Shown in pieces: positions 17,051-25,474 of a DNA stretch of 64,000 nucleotides; positions within the stretch are counted from its first letter, which is position 1; each line of letters starts with the position of its first letter. The position numbers and the translations under genes were made by a program. The stretch spans positions 62,001-126,000 of the forward strand of contig NZ_JPMI01000240.1 of NCBI RefSeq assembly GCF_000733295.1, in the 5' to 3' direction. A model generated the notes under the pieces. The model saw nothing but the letters and a program-made list of their open reading frames with translations, was not told the DNA's origin and did no database searches. This DNA comes from Archangium violaceum Cb vi76 (GTDB lineage: Bacteria; Myxococcota; Myxococcia; Myxococcales; Myxococcaceae).

Positions 17051-20000
17051 TTGGGGCTGCTCGCGACGGAGAAGTTCAACCCCACCTTGTTCGTGGGGCT
17101 CGGTGGTAACGGCGGGAAGATCGTCCAGCTGCTCGCCGGCCGGTTGCGCCGCCATCCCAACTGGGAGCGCATCAAGTCGATGACCCATTTCGTGGCCATC
17201 GACACCAACAAGGACGACCTCGACAAGCTCAAGGACGTCCCGGTGGAGAACCGCTTCCTCATCTCCGCCTTCGACGCGCGCGCCTATATCGAGCGCAAGC
17301 GCGGCCAGCGCGAGCTCCAGGAGGACAAGCTCGTCACCCAGTGGGTCCCCTCCACCTACCAGTTCCGCTCCACCCAGGGCGCCGGCGCCGGGCAGATCCG
17401 CATGGAGAGCCGCCTGCGCCTCTACTACAACCTCGAGGAGGACCGGCGCGGCATCCGCAAGGCCCTCCAGAAGCTGCTCGACGAGTCCACCCGCCGCGAG
17501 AACCCCTGGCGCGACAACGAGAACCGCGTCGTGCGCGTCATGCTCTACGGCTCCGTGGCGGGCGGCACCGGCTCGGGCGGTTTCCTGCCCATGGCCTACC
17601 TGCTGCGGCGCATGGTGCTCGACGCGGGCTGGGGCCGCCCCAACGTCACCGGCGTGCTCACCCTGCCCACCGCCTTCCTCGACAAGGTGAAGCCCCAGCT
17701 CCACCCGGACATCCTCGCCAACGGCTACGCCGCCCTCAAGGAGCTGGAGTTCCTCAACCGCCAGCTCGACTACGCCGGGGGCTCTGGCGAAATCGAGCTC
17801 CACTACGACCCGGGCAGCCAGGACCGCGACCGCCAGGTCGTCGGCGAGCGCCCCTTCACGCTCACCTACCTCATCGACCGGCCCGACCAGCTCTCCATCG
17901 AGAAGTACGAGAACGCGGTGGCCGATGCCTGCTACCTGCAGATCTTCTCGCCGCTGCTCGGCGCGCAGGCCGGTGAGTACGACAACTACGAGAAGCACCA
18001 GAAGAAGCTCGCCCTGGGCCACTTCTCCGTGCACTACGGCTCGTTCGGCACCGCGCTGCTCCAGTTGCCCCGCCGCGACATCCTCAAGTACGCGGGCCTG
18101 CGCTACGTGGCGAGCGCCTTCCGGCAATTCCTCTGCTTCGGCGCGGACCACCCGGACTTCCAGGTGCCCTATGGCGACCCGGCCTTCCAGCGGCTGGAGC
18201 CCAACGAGAAGAACCGCCGCATCGACGAGAAGTTCAAGGGCTACGTGGCCTTCCGCGCCTCCGACGAGGAGCGCCGCGACGAGAAGGGCCAGTTCTACGG
18301 AATCCAGCAGCAGATTGGGAAGGGCGGGAAGAACCTGGCCGAGGCCTTCCGCGAGAAGCTGGAGGCCATCTTCGGCCGGCTGGACGAGCAGATCGACATC
18401 CCGGACGTGGAGAAGCAGTCCATCAACCCGGGCAACCCGTCGCTGAGCCGGGCCATCGCGGTGCTGCGGCGGGCCAAGGACGAGTCGCGCGCCCGCGTGT
18501 GCGGCGAGTACCTCGAGGCCCAGCGCGGTGACGTGCGCACCGGCCGCTTCTTCGAGTCCTTCTTCAAGGAGTACGAGGTCAACCCCATCGCCCAGCGGCT
18601 CTTCCTCGTGCGCCTGCTGGAGCAGTCCTTCGTCGTCCCCTTCAAGGATCCGGAGGAGGGCGCCTACCTCAAGGCCGAGGGTGCGCCGCCGGACCTGGAC
18701 AGCCCGGAGCTGCGCCAGGAGATCGCCCGGCTGGACTCGGAGATGACGAAGCAGGCGCAGCCCGGCTTCTTCCAGAGCCTCACGGACCGGGACAACAAGG
18801 CCTTCGCCGCCGCCAAGCTGCGCGCCGTGGCCAAGGTGGAGAGCTGGGCCAACGAGTTCCGCGACGAGATCAAGCGCTTCTTCTGGAAGTCCTTCGAGAG
18901 CGAGCTGCGCAAGGACGCCGAGGCCCGGCTGGAGTCCTTCCGCAAGGTGGCCCAGGTGGCCGACGAGCGCGCCCGCGACGCCGAGTCCCAGGCCGAGCGC
19001 TTCCGCAAGGATCCGGCCGCGGTGGACGTGGGCTCGGACGTGGCCCAGTACTACCTGGACGCCGAGGTGCTCCGCGATGACCGGCGCCGTGAGCGGCTGT
19101 GGAAGGAGTTCTACAGCCACAAGCTCGACAGCGACGCGAACTTCCGCGTGGCCGATATCTTCGACTCCGTCACCGAGGCCTTTACCCCGGTGCGCGACCC
19201 GAGCGGCCAGCTGCGCGCCCGCGACGCGAATGAGATCGTCCAGCACGTGCGCGGCAAGTTGGAGGCCCAGGCCCTGCAGGTCTACGGCCGGGTGATGGAG
19301 GAGATGGGGCTGGACCTGGCCACGGGCCTGGAGCTGGAGCAGCGCTACATCGCCCTGCACAAGGCCGGGAAGGACCTGGAGGAGCTGCGCCGCAAGGGCA
19401 AGCTGGAGGACGAGCTGCGCGCCGTGTCCGCCACCGAGGTGCGCCGTGGCATCGAGGACCGGCTCAAGCGCCTGTCCGACGAGTGCGTGCTGCTGGCCCA
19501 TATCGACGCCACGCGCCGCGATGATCCCACGGTGACGCCCGCGGATGTCTTCTACGCCGGCCTGCACGACAAGTACGCCAGTGACGAGGAGGGCTCGCTC
19601 TGGAGCGTCCTCAAGGGCGTGGTGTCCGGCACCCACCGCGTGGCGGGCTGGGAGGAGCGCGACTCGCTGGTGCTCTACCGCGCGCTGCTCGGCGTGCCCG
19701 TGTACTGGTTCAAGAACGTCCAGTCCGACCTGTACTCCGGCTACAAGCGCGTGCGCGACGACAAGAACCGCACCTACCCGCTGCACATCGAGGCGACGTG
19801 GGAGTCCTCGCCGGGCCTGCCGGACCTGGATCCCGTGGAGCTCAAGCGCGCCGAGGAGCGCCGCACCGCCGAGCGTTCCGCCCAGGCCACCCGCGAGGCC
19901 CGCGACTCCCGTCTGCGCGCCTTCACCCTGTGCGCCCTGTTCGGTGGCATCTCGCGCGACGAGGAGGGGTACCACTGGAGCTTCGCTGGCACGAAGAACA

Positions 20001-20275
20001 AGCTGGCGCCGGATCGGGCGCGTGCCTTCGAGGCCTTCGAGGCCCTGGACCCCGTGCTCCGCGGAGACCTGGAGAAGAACGCCCGCGACTCGTGGACGGC
20101 CGCGACGGCGGAGCGGCCCTCGCGCGGCAAGCTGCTGGAGGAGGTGCAGGCCCACCAGCGCCGCCTCACCGAGGCCTACGCGCGTGCCGTCTCCGAGCAG
20201 AAGGACGCCGAGCGCCGCTTCCTCCAGGACGAGCGCAACGTGGTGGAGGCGCTCGCCGCCGAGCTGAGGAGCTAG
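17051..20275 (+). CDS. tubulin-like protein (divergent FtsZ/tubulin superfamily, Tubulin_2 type)
   Basis: 1074 aa from a TTG start with a strong ribosome site. The N-terminal GTPase domain begins LFVGLGGNGGK (residues 13-23), matching the first glycine loop of FtsZ. The tubulin/FtsZ signature loop GGTGSG is at residues 171-176 within LYGSVAGGTGSGGF. About 700 residues follow that are strongly charged and helical, with likely coiled coils (for example 640-700 and 730-820, rich in E/R/K), with no membrane helix or signal peptide. FtsZ itself is about 400 aa, so this is much longer and is not the cell-division FtsZ. Expected activity: GTP binding and polymerisation. A vWA partner has been reported for a divergent FtsZ family in diverse prokaryotes, and vWA genes occur upstream here. 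The stop is followed after 1 nt by the next gene. Confidence 0.85.
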   Translation: MGLLATEKFNPTLFVGLGGNGGKIVQLLAGRLRRHPNWERIKSMTHFVAIDTNKDDLDKLKDVPVENRFLISAFDARAYIERKRGQRELQEDKLVTQWVPSTYQFRSTQGAGAGQIRMESRLRLYYNLEEDRRGIRKALQKLLDESTRRENPWRDNENRVVRVMLYGSVAGGTGSGGFLPMAYLLRRMVLDAGWGRPNVTGVLTLPTAFLDKVKPQLHPDILANGYAALKELEFLNRQLDYAGGSGEIELHYDPGSQDRDRQVVGERPFTLTYLIDRPDQLSIEKYENAVADACYLQIFSPLLGAQAGEYDNYEKHQKKLALGHFSVHYGSFGTALLQLPRRDILKYAGLRYVASAFRQFLCFGADHPDFQVPYGDPAFQRLEPNEKNRRIDEKFKGYVAFRASDEERRDEKGQFYGIQQQIGKGGKNLAEAFREKLEAIFGRLDEQIDIPDVEKQSINPGNPSLSRAIAVLRRAKDESRARVCGEYLEAQRGDVRTGRFFESFFKEYEVNPIAQRLFLVRLLEQSFVVPFKDPEEGAYLKAEGAPPDLDSPELRQEIARLDSEMTKQAQPGFFQSLTDRDNKAFAAAKLRAVAKVESWANEFRDEIKRFFWKSFESELRKDAEARLESFRKVAQVADERARDAESQAERFRKDPAAVDVGSDVAQYYLDAEVLRDDRRRERLWKEFYSHKLDSDANFRVADIFDSVTEAFTPVRDPSGQLRARDANEIVQHVRGKLEAQALQVYGRVMEEMGLDLATGLELEQRYIALHKAGKDLEELRRKGKLEDELRAVSATEVRRGIEDRLKRLSDECVLLAHIDATRRDDPTVTPADVFYAGLHDKYASDEEGSLWSVLKGVVSGTHRVAGWEERDSLVLYRALLGVPVYWFKNVQSDLYSGYKRVRDDKNRTYPLHIEATWESSPGLPDLDPVELKRAEERRTAERSAQATREARDSRLRAFTLCALFGGISRDEEGYHWSFAGTKNKLAPDRARAFEAFEALDPVLRGDLEKNARDSWTAATAERPSRGKLLEEVQAHQRRLTEAYARAVSEQKDAERRFLQDERNVVEALAAELRS

Positions 20276-20276
20276 C

Positions 20277-22670
20277 TTGGACGCCGCCGTCTCGTACCCC
20301 ACCGTCCTGCTCGGACTGGGGCGCTTCGGCCAGGAGGTCATCGGCCGCACGCTCCAGTCCCTGGAGGCCTCTTCGCCCCTGCTGGGCGTGCTGCGCTGCG
20401 AGCCCTCGGGTGTGGCCGCCGGGCTCCAGCCCCTGCTGGAGGAGTTGCTGCGCGCGGGCCGTGGCTCGGGCGAGCGGCGCGATCAGCGGTTGGATGTGAT
20501 CGCCTTCGGTGCCGCGCTGCAGGGCGGTGACGAGGACCTGCTCACCGCGTGCGAGCAGGCCGCGCGTCTGCTCGCCGAGGGCTACGGCACCATGTTCCCT
20601 CCGGACCGGCCGCCGGAGCAGCGCACCGCCACGTTGCACCTCGTGGTGCAGGTGCCCGCGCTGTCGAGCCCCCGCGCGTCCGTGGTCTTCGCGCGGCTGG
20701 CCGCCCTGGAGAGCTGGGCCCGGGCCCGTCCCGTGTTTCCCCTCCTGGCCCGCATCTGGGTCGTGTCCCAGCAGACCGCCGCGGGCACCCTCTCCTCCGA
20801 GGAGATGGTGTCCACCTGTGCTTCCTTCGCGCTCGGCATGGTGGCCTCGGGGTTGCGCACCGAGGACGAGGTGTCCCGCCGCATGGCCCACCCGGCCCGC
20901 GACGAGGGCCTCGTGAGCTTCGTCTCGCTGGCCTCCGTGGAGCTGCCCGAGTCCCGCCTGCGCACCTATGCCGCCGCCCGGGCCGCGTATGACGGGCTCG
21001 GTGTGCTGGTGGAGCGCGTGCAGCAGCCCGGGACCGATGCCACCCTCGCCATGGGCGCCGTGTCCGCGCTCCAGTACGACCGGTGGCTGGCCCCCTTCGT
21101 CGAGGGGCAGGCCGCGCAGCTCTCCCGGCGCCTCGCCGCCGAGTTGTCCCGCTCCCCGGTGGACCTGCCCGCGGAGATCCGCGTGGGTCCGCTCGATACG
21201 CCCGAGGAGATCCGCGCCAACCACTCCGGGCTCTTCAAGCCGGCTTCGGTGGAGACCTCGCCCACCACCGTGGACCAGGCCCGCACCGACGAGACCTTCC
21301 GGGCCCTGGACCGCGCCGAGGCCGAGGTGGCCACCTCGGTGGAGCAGGGCATCCAGGCGGTGTTCGACGCCTCGCTCGGGCCCTCGTCGGGCTTGTCCCA
21401 GTTGCCCTCCGTCGAGCAGGGGCTCAAGCGTGTCATCGCGCAGCTCCACGACGAGCAGGCCCAGGAGGACGCGACCCTGCGGAAGCTGGACCCGTCCCAG
21501 CCGGCGGGCCCGCCGGTGGACCCGCACCGCGAGGAGCTGGAGAAGGCCCTGCTGGAGTTGCCCTCGAAGCGCATGGCGCTGGCGGCCGCGGCGGCGCTCG
21601 CGCTGGCCGTGCTGCTGGGCGTCTCCTTCGGCACGCTGTCCCTGCTGACTCCGGCCGCGCCCCCGGGCGGCACCACGCTCTCGAGTCCCCAGCTCTCGAC
21701 GACGGCCCCTCCGGCCGCCACGGGCTTCGACTGGCGCGAGGCCCTGCCGTGGATTCTCGGCGTGCTCGCCTCGGCGGGTGCTGGAGCCGGGTGGCTCTAC
21801 TTCGTGGGCAACCACACCCGGAAGGAAGTGCGCCGCGTACTGAAGCTCCGGCGGGACGCGCTGGAGTCCCTGGTCAGCCGGGGTGGGGGAGGGCGGCGCG
21901 CGAAGCAGGCGGAGTTGCAGCTCGTGGTGCGCCGCAAGCGGGCTCGCCGTGGAGCCATCCTCGCCCTGGAGAACGCCGTGGCCCGGCTGCACGCCGTCCG
22001 CCACGCGTTGCTCGAGGCGAGGGATCGCAAGCGGCAGGAGTTGCTGGCGCTCGGGGTGACTCCGGCAGCCGAGGCCCGGTTGGATGACCTGGGGCCGTTG
22101 ATCGGCGCGGGAGGGCTGCTCCATGGCTCACTCGTGCCTCCGGAGGTCATCAGCCGGTGGATTGCTTCCCGGCGGGAGATTTCCGAGGACCGCGTCTGGG
22201 CGGACCGTCTCCTCGAAGGCGCCTGGCCCGAGGGCGGACTGCTCGAGGATGTGCCGTGTGGCGATCCCGAGCGCATCGCCGAGCTGAGCCGGCGTCAGGT
22301 GAAGCCGATGGCCGAGCGCAGCGTGCTGGATGATCAAGAGGCGGGCGTGCAGGCCGCGGATGTGCTGCGCGACTTCGGCTCGCGGATGGGGGCGGTGCTC
22401 GCTCCGCCGTGCCAGCCGTTGAACGCACATGGGGATCCGGTGCTCGGCGTCCGTCCCGGCGAGGGCTTCGTCATCGCTCCGTCGGCCGGGCGCGACACGC
22501 TCGACGCGGGGCTCCGGGACATGCCCACGCGGCTGCCCATCCTCTGGTCTCCCTCCCAGGCCGCGCGCGTCATCTTCCTGCGCACCTGGGAGGGCATCAC
22601 CGTGGAAGAGATGTCGCGGGGGGCCCGTGCCACCCCGCAGCCCGTGGCGGTTCCGCGAGGTGCGCGATGA
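20277..22670 (+). CDS. membrane partner of the tubulin-like protein, with a glycine-loop N-terminus
   Basis: 797 aa from TTG 20277, 5 nt after a GAGGAG site inside the end of the previous gene. The N-terminus VLLGLGRFGQEVIGRTL parallels the first glycine loop of the tubulin-like protein, so a second, more decayed tubulin or Rossmann-type nucleotide-binding domain is possible; no GGTGSG-type loop is seen. Two membrane helices lie near 430-455 (MALAAAAALALAVLLGVSFG) and 490-510 (ILGVLASAGAGAGWLYFVG), followed by a basic helical region (HTRKEVRRVLKLRRDALES). The last 250 residues are soluble. It would anchor the tubulin-like protein at the membrane. Its stop overlaps the next ATG by 4 nt (ATGA). 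Confidence 0.75.
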   Translation: MDAAVSYPTVLLGLGRFGQEVIGRTLQSLEASSPLLGVLRCEPSGVAAGLQPLLEELLRAGRGSGERRDQRLDVIAFGAALQGGDEDLLTACEQAARLLAEGYGTMFPPDRPPEQRTATLHLVVQVPALSSPRASVVFARLAALESWARARPVFPLLARIWVVSQQTAAGTLSSEEMVSTCASFALGMVASGLRTEDEVSRRMAHPARDEGLVSFVSLASVELPESRLRTYAAARAAYDGLGVLVERVQQPGTDATLAMGAVSALQYDRWLAPFVEGQAAQLSRRLAAELSRSPVDLPAEIRVGPLDTPEEIRANHSGLFKPASVETSPTTVDQARTDETFRALDRAEAEVATSVEQGIQAVFDASLGPSSGLSQLPSVEQGLKRVIAQLHDEQAQEDATLRKLDPSQPAGPPVDPHREELEKALLELPSKRMALAAAAALALAVLLGVSFGTLSLLTPAAPPGGTTLSSPQLSTTAPPAATGFDWREALPWILGVLASAGAGAGWLYFVGNHTRKEVRRVLKLRRDALESLVSRGGGGRRAKQAELQLVVRRKRARRGAILALENAVARLHAVRHALLEARDRKRQELLALGVTPAAEARLDDLGPLIGAGGLLHGSLVPPEVISRWIASRREISEDRVWADRLLEGAWPEGGLLEDVPCGDPERIAELSRRQVKPMAERSVLDDQEAGVQAADVLRDFGSRMGAVLAPPCQPLNAHGDPVLGVRPGEGFVIAPSAGRDTLDAGLRDMPTRLPILWSPSQAARVIFLRTWEGITVEEMSRGARATPQPVAVPRGAR

Positions 22671-25459
22671 CGCTGCAACTCCCGCATCTGTCGCAGCAGC
22701 TGACGACGATCCTCTACCTGCTGGTCTGGGTGCTGTTGCTCGGCACGCCCGTGTTCGCCTGGGCCCTGGCGGCGCTCGTGGTGGGCTCCGGTCCCAATTC
22801 GCGCTGGCGCCGGGCCGCTCTTCCCGTGGGCAAGGCCGTCCTCGTCACCCTCGCGCTGGTGCTCATCACCCGGCTGGTCGAGGCCGCCAGTGCCTCCATG
22901 CAGGGCGGGCCGCTCGGCTGGCTCCATGCGCTCACGGCGCTGCCCCAGAGCACGACTCCGGGCGTGCCCCAGGTCCAGTTCACCTGGTTCCCCCTCGACG
23001 CCGTCCTGCTGCTCGCTCTGCCCCACGCCGTCGCCTTCGTCGTCGCGACGCTGGTGTTCGCGTTCCAGGAGGCGGGCCACAAGAGCCTCACGTCCTTCCG
23101 CGTTCCGCTCGCGGATCCGCTGGCGCTCGTCCTGGTGGTGGTGCCGGTGCTGGCCCTCATCGCGGTGGATGCGCCGTGGCGGCAGGACAAGCCCCGCACG
23201 CTGCTCGACCTGGCCGCCGTGCTGCCCATGCTGAGCGTGGCGCTCGCGGTGTGGACGCGCTCCGAGCGCCTCGCGCCTCCGCCCGCCAAGGAGGAGGCTC
23301 CCCAGCCCCAGACTCCCGCTCCGCTGCGCGCGGATGTCCCGGGCATGTGGCGCAAGCTGGGCGCCCTCGACTCCCAGGCGCGTCCGCTGCTCGCGACGCC
23401 AGGCACGAGCACCCCGGAGCCCGCTCCGGCCTGGAGCGTCGCCGCGTGGCGGGACGCGGGGGCCATCGGGGCTCCACCTCGCGCGCTGGAGGAGATCGCC
23501 AATGCGTGGGGCTCGCCCAACCAGGGCTGGCTCGTGGGCGACCTGCCGGACCCCACGGAGCGCTACTTCCTCATCTCGTGCGTGATGCTGGCGCTCCAGC
23601 GCGAGGGCCTGCCGTGCATCGTCATCAGCGATGAGCCGGAGGCGCTGCGCGACGCGGTGCTGGAGGCCATTGCCCGCAGTGGCTCGTGGCCCTCGGGGCC
23701 GCTGCTGGCCGGCGAGGCGGCGATGCGCGAGGCCTTCGCGGGCAACCGGATGCCGGCCGCCGTCTTCCTGGACGTGGAGCAGTTGTCGGCGGGAGGCATC
23801 CGCGCGCTCTCCGAGACGCGGGGAGGCTGTGGCCGGCTGTGGGCCCGTTCGGTGGGGTTGGTGCTGCTGTCGCGCGTGGACCGGGGGACGCCGCTGGCCT
23901 CCACGCACCGCATGTTCACGCTGCGGCGGCTGGAACTGGCGCTGTCGGCGGCCGGGGCGCGGTGGAGTGTGCTGGCCACGGGCGTGGGAGGCGGAGGCAC
24001 GCGGGGGTTGGTGGAGCAGATGTTCCCCGGCATCTCCGTTCGTGAGGTGCCCTTCACGCCGCGCACCGCGGCGCCCGTGCGCGTCTGGCGCGTGGTCGAG
24101 GGTTTCCGGGTCCAGCCCGGCACGCCGTGGGTGCGCCGGGCCCTGGAGCCGGTGGTGGGGGCGAAGCTGCCCGCCGCCGTCGGAGACCCGGGTGGGGCGT
24201 TCGACCTCAAGGCGGTGGACTTCTGGGGCGGCGAGCTGCGCTTCGTTCGCGATGTGTCCCTCTTCGGTGTGGCCTCCGTGGGCACGCTGGACGAGGCGTG
24301 GCTGGTGGCCGCGTACCGGGCGCTCCCCAACCGGGTGCCGCTGGCGGAGGGGCAGACACATGACGCGCTGTGGGGCCTCGCCGACAACCCGGTGACGCGC
24401 TTCCTCACGCGGGATGGCAACCTGGACGGGCTGTCGAGCCACGGCATGTTGATGCCGCCACGGGCGCTCGTGGGCTACCACAACGGCGCGCTGGCCACGT
24501 CGCACCTCAAGGCCGCCATGCAGGAGGGCTCGCAGGACGTGGAGTCCCTGGCCGCCGTCTTCGGCCGCTCGCGCGTGGAGCAACTGCTGGGGCCGAAGTT
24601 CCGTCCCGAGCGCCACGTGGTGCGGCTGGCCGCGGGCCGCCCGGCCGTGCGCAGCCCCGTCGTCCCGGCGGGCATCGCCGAGGCCGTCAATCCGCTGCGG
24701 CGCACCGTCAGCGAGCAGGTGGTGCGCATCCTCGACGTGCACAGTGGCCAGCTGCTCACCGAGGTAGATCGGCTGCTGGTGGAGACGCGCTACTACCCGG
24801 GCCGCGTGTTCGCCGTGGGCGACTCGCGCTACGAGGTGCCCCTGCATTCGCTGGACACCAAGCGCAATGAGCTGCGCGTCAAGCCGGTGCCCAACGACAG
24901 GCCCCTCACGAAGCCGCAGCTGCGCATCCAGTTCGAGTCCGCCACCGTGGTGGAGTCTCCCCAGACGGTGCGTACCGGGCGGTGCGTGTACCAGGTGTGC
25001 ACCCTGGATGCGACGGTGGTGGAGAGTGTCACCGGCTACTCCCAGCTGGGACGGCCGGGCCGGGTGGACGTGGCCGCGGTGAGCTGCCGCTACCGCACCC
25101 GCGTGCGCGGCGTCTTCTTCCCCGCGGCCACCACGCCCCAGGTGCTCGTCCACCTGGCGCGCTCGGCGGACGGGGTGCTGGTGGCGCACCTGCTCTCCAA
25201 TGACGAGGACATGGACGTGGTGCCGGTGGGGCCGGGCATGTTCCCGGACGCCCCGGCCGGCATCGTGGTGGTGGACCGGCATCTCCAGGGCATGGGCGTG
25301 GCCGAGGCGCTGGACCTGGCCCTCATCGACGACACGTTCAAGTGGGTCCGGGCCATCCTGGCCAACTGCAAGTGCCCCAATGGTTGTCTCGAGTGCACGC
25401 CCCAGGACGTGCTCGCGTCCGGCCCCGACAAGTCGGGTGTCCTCGGGCTGCTGGGATAG
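22667..25459 (+). CDS. membrane-anchored, catalytically degenerate MrfA/YprA-type helicase relative
   Basis: 930 aa from ATG 22667, which overlaps the upstream stop. Residues 1-195 hold four to five membrane helices (LTTILYLLVWVLLLGTPVFA onward), unheard of for this helicase group. Residues about 270-900 follow the layout of the DEAD/DEAH YprA/MrfA/Hrq1 family. Where Walker A should be there is GWLVGDLPDPTER (287-299, no GKT/S). Where DExH should be there is VLLSRVDRGT (399-408), and motif III (SAT) is replaced by LATG (436-439). The RYYPGRVFAVGDSRYEV segment and the C-terminal MZB/DUF1998-like domain are preserved, including the Cys cluster C901, C903, C907, C910 (CKCPNGCLEC). ATP-driven unwinding is unlikely; a scaffold or nucleic-acid-sensing role at the membrane is my inference. 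Confidence 0.72.
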   Translation: MTLQLPHLSQQLTTILYLLVWVLLLGTPVFAWALAALVVGSGPNSRWRRAALPVGKAVLVTLALVLITRLVEAASASMQGGPLGWLHALTALPQSTTPGVPQVQFTWFPLDAVLLLALPHAVAFVVATLVFAFQEAGHKSLTSFRVPLADPLALVLVVVPVLALIAVDAPWRQDKPRTLLDLAAVLPMLSVALAVWTRSERLAPPPAKEEAPQPQTPAPLRADVPGMWRKLGALDSQARPLLATPGTSTPEPAPAWSVAAWRDAGAIGAPPRALEEIANAWGSPNQGWLVGDLPDPTERYFLISCVMLALQREGLPCIVISDEPEALRDAVLEAIARSGSWPSGPLLAGEAAMREAFAGNRMPAAVFLDVEQLSAGGIRALSETRGGCGRLWARSVGLVLLSRVDRGTPLASTHRMFTLRRLELALSAAGARWSVLATGVGGGGTRGLVEQMFPGISVREVPFTPRTAAPVRVWRVVEGFRVQPGTPWVRRALEPVVGAKLPAAVGDPGGAFDLKAVDFWGGELRFVRDVSLFGVASVGTLDEAWLVAAYRALPNRVPLAEGQTHDALWGLADNPVTRFLTRDGNLDGLSSHGMLMPPRALVGYHNGALATSHLKAAMQEGSQDVESLAAVFGRSRVEQLLGPKFRPERHVVRLAAGRPAVRSPVVPAGIAEAVNPLRRTVSEQVVRILDVHSGQLLTEVDRLLVETRYYPGRVFAVGDSRYEVPLHSLDTKRNELRVKPVPNDRPLTKPQLRIQFESATVVESPQTVRTGRCVYQVCTLDATVVESVTGYSQLGRPGRVDVAAVSCRYRTRVRGVFFPAATTPQVLVHLARSADGVLVAHLLSNDEDMDVVPVGPGMFPDAPAGIVVVDRHLQGMGVAEALDLALIDDTFKWVRAILANCKCPNGCLECTPQDVLASGPDKSGVLGLLG

Positions 25460-25474
25460 GCGGATGCAATCGCC

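Noticed and set aside
17051-20275. The tubulin-like gene as the cell-division ftsZ
   Set aside because: Length of 1074 aa, no FtsZ C-terminal peptide, and no dcw neighbours; only the GTP-binding loops match.
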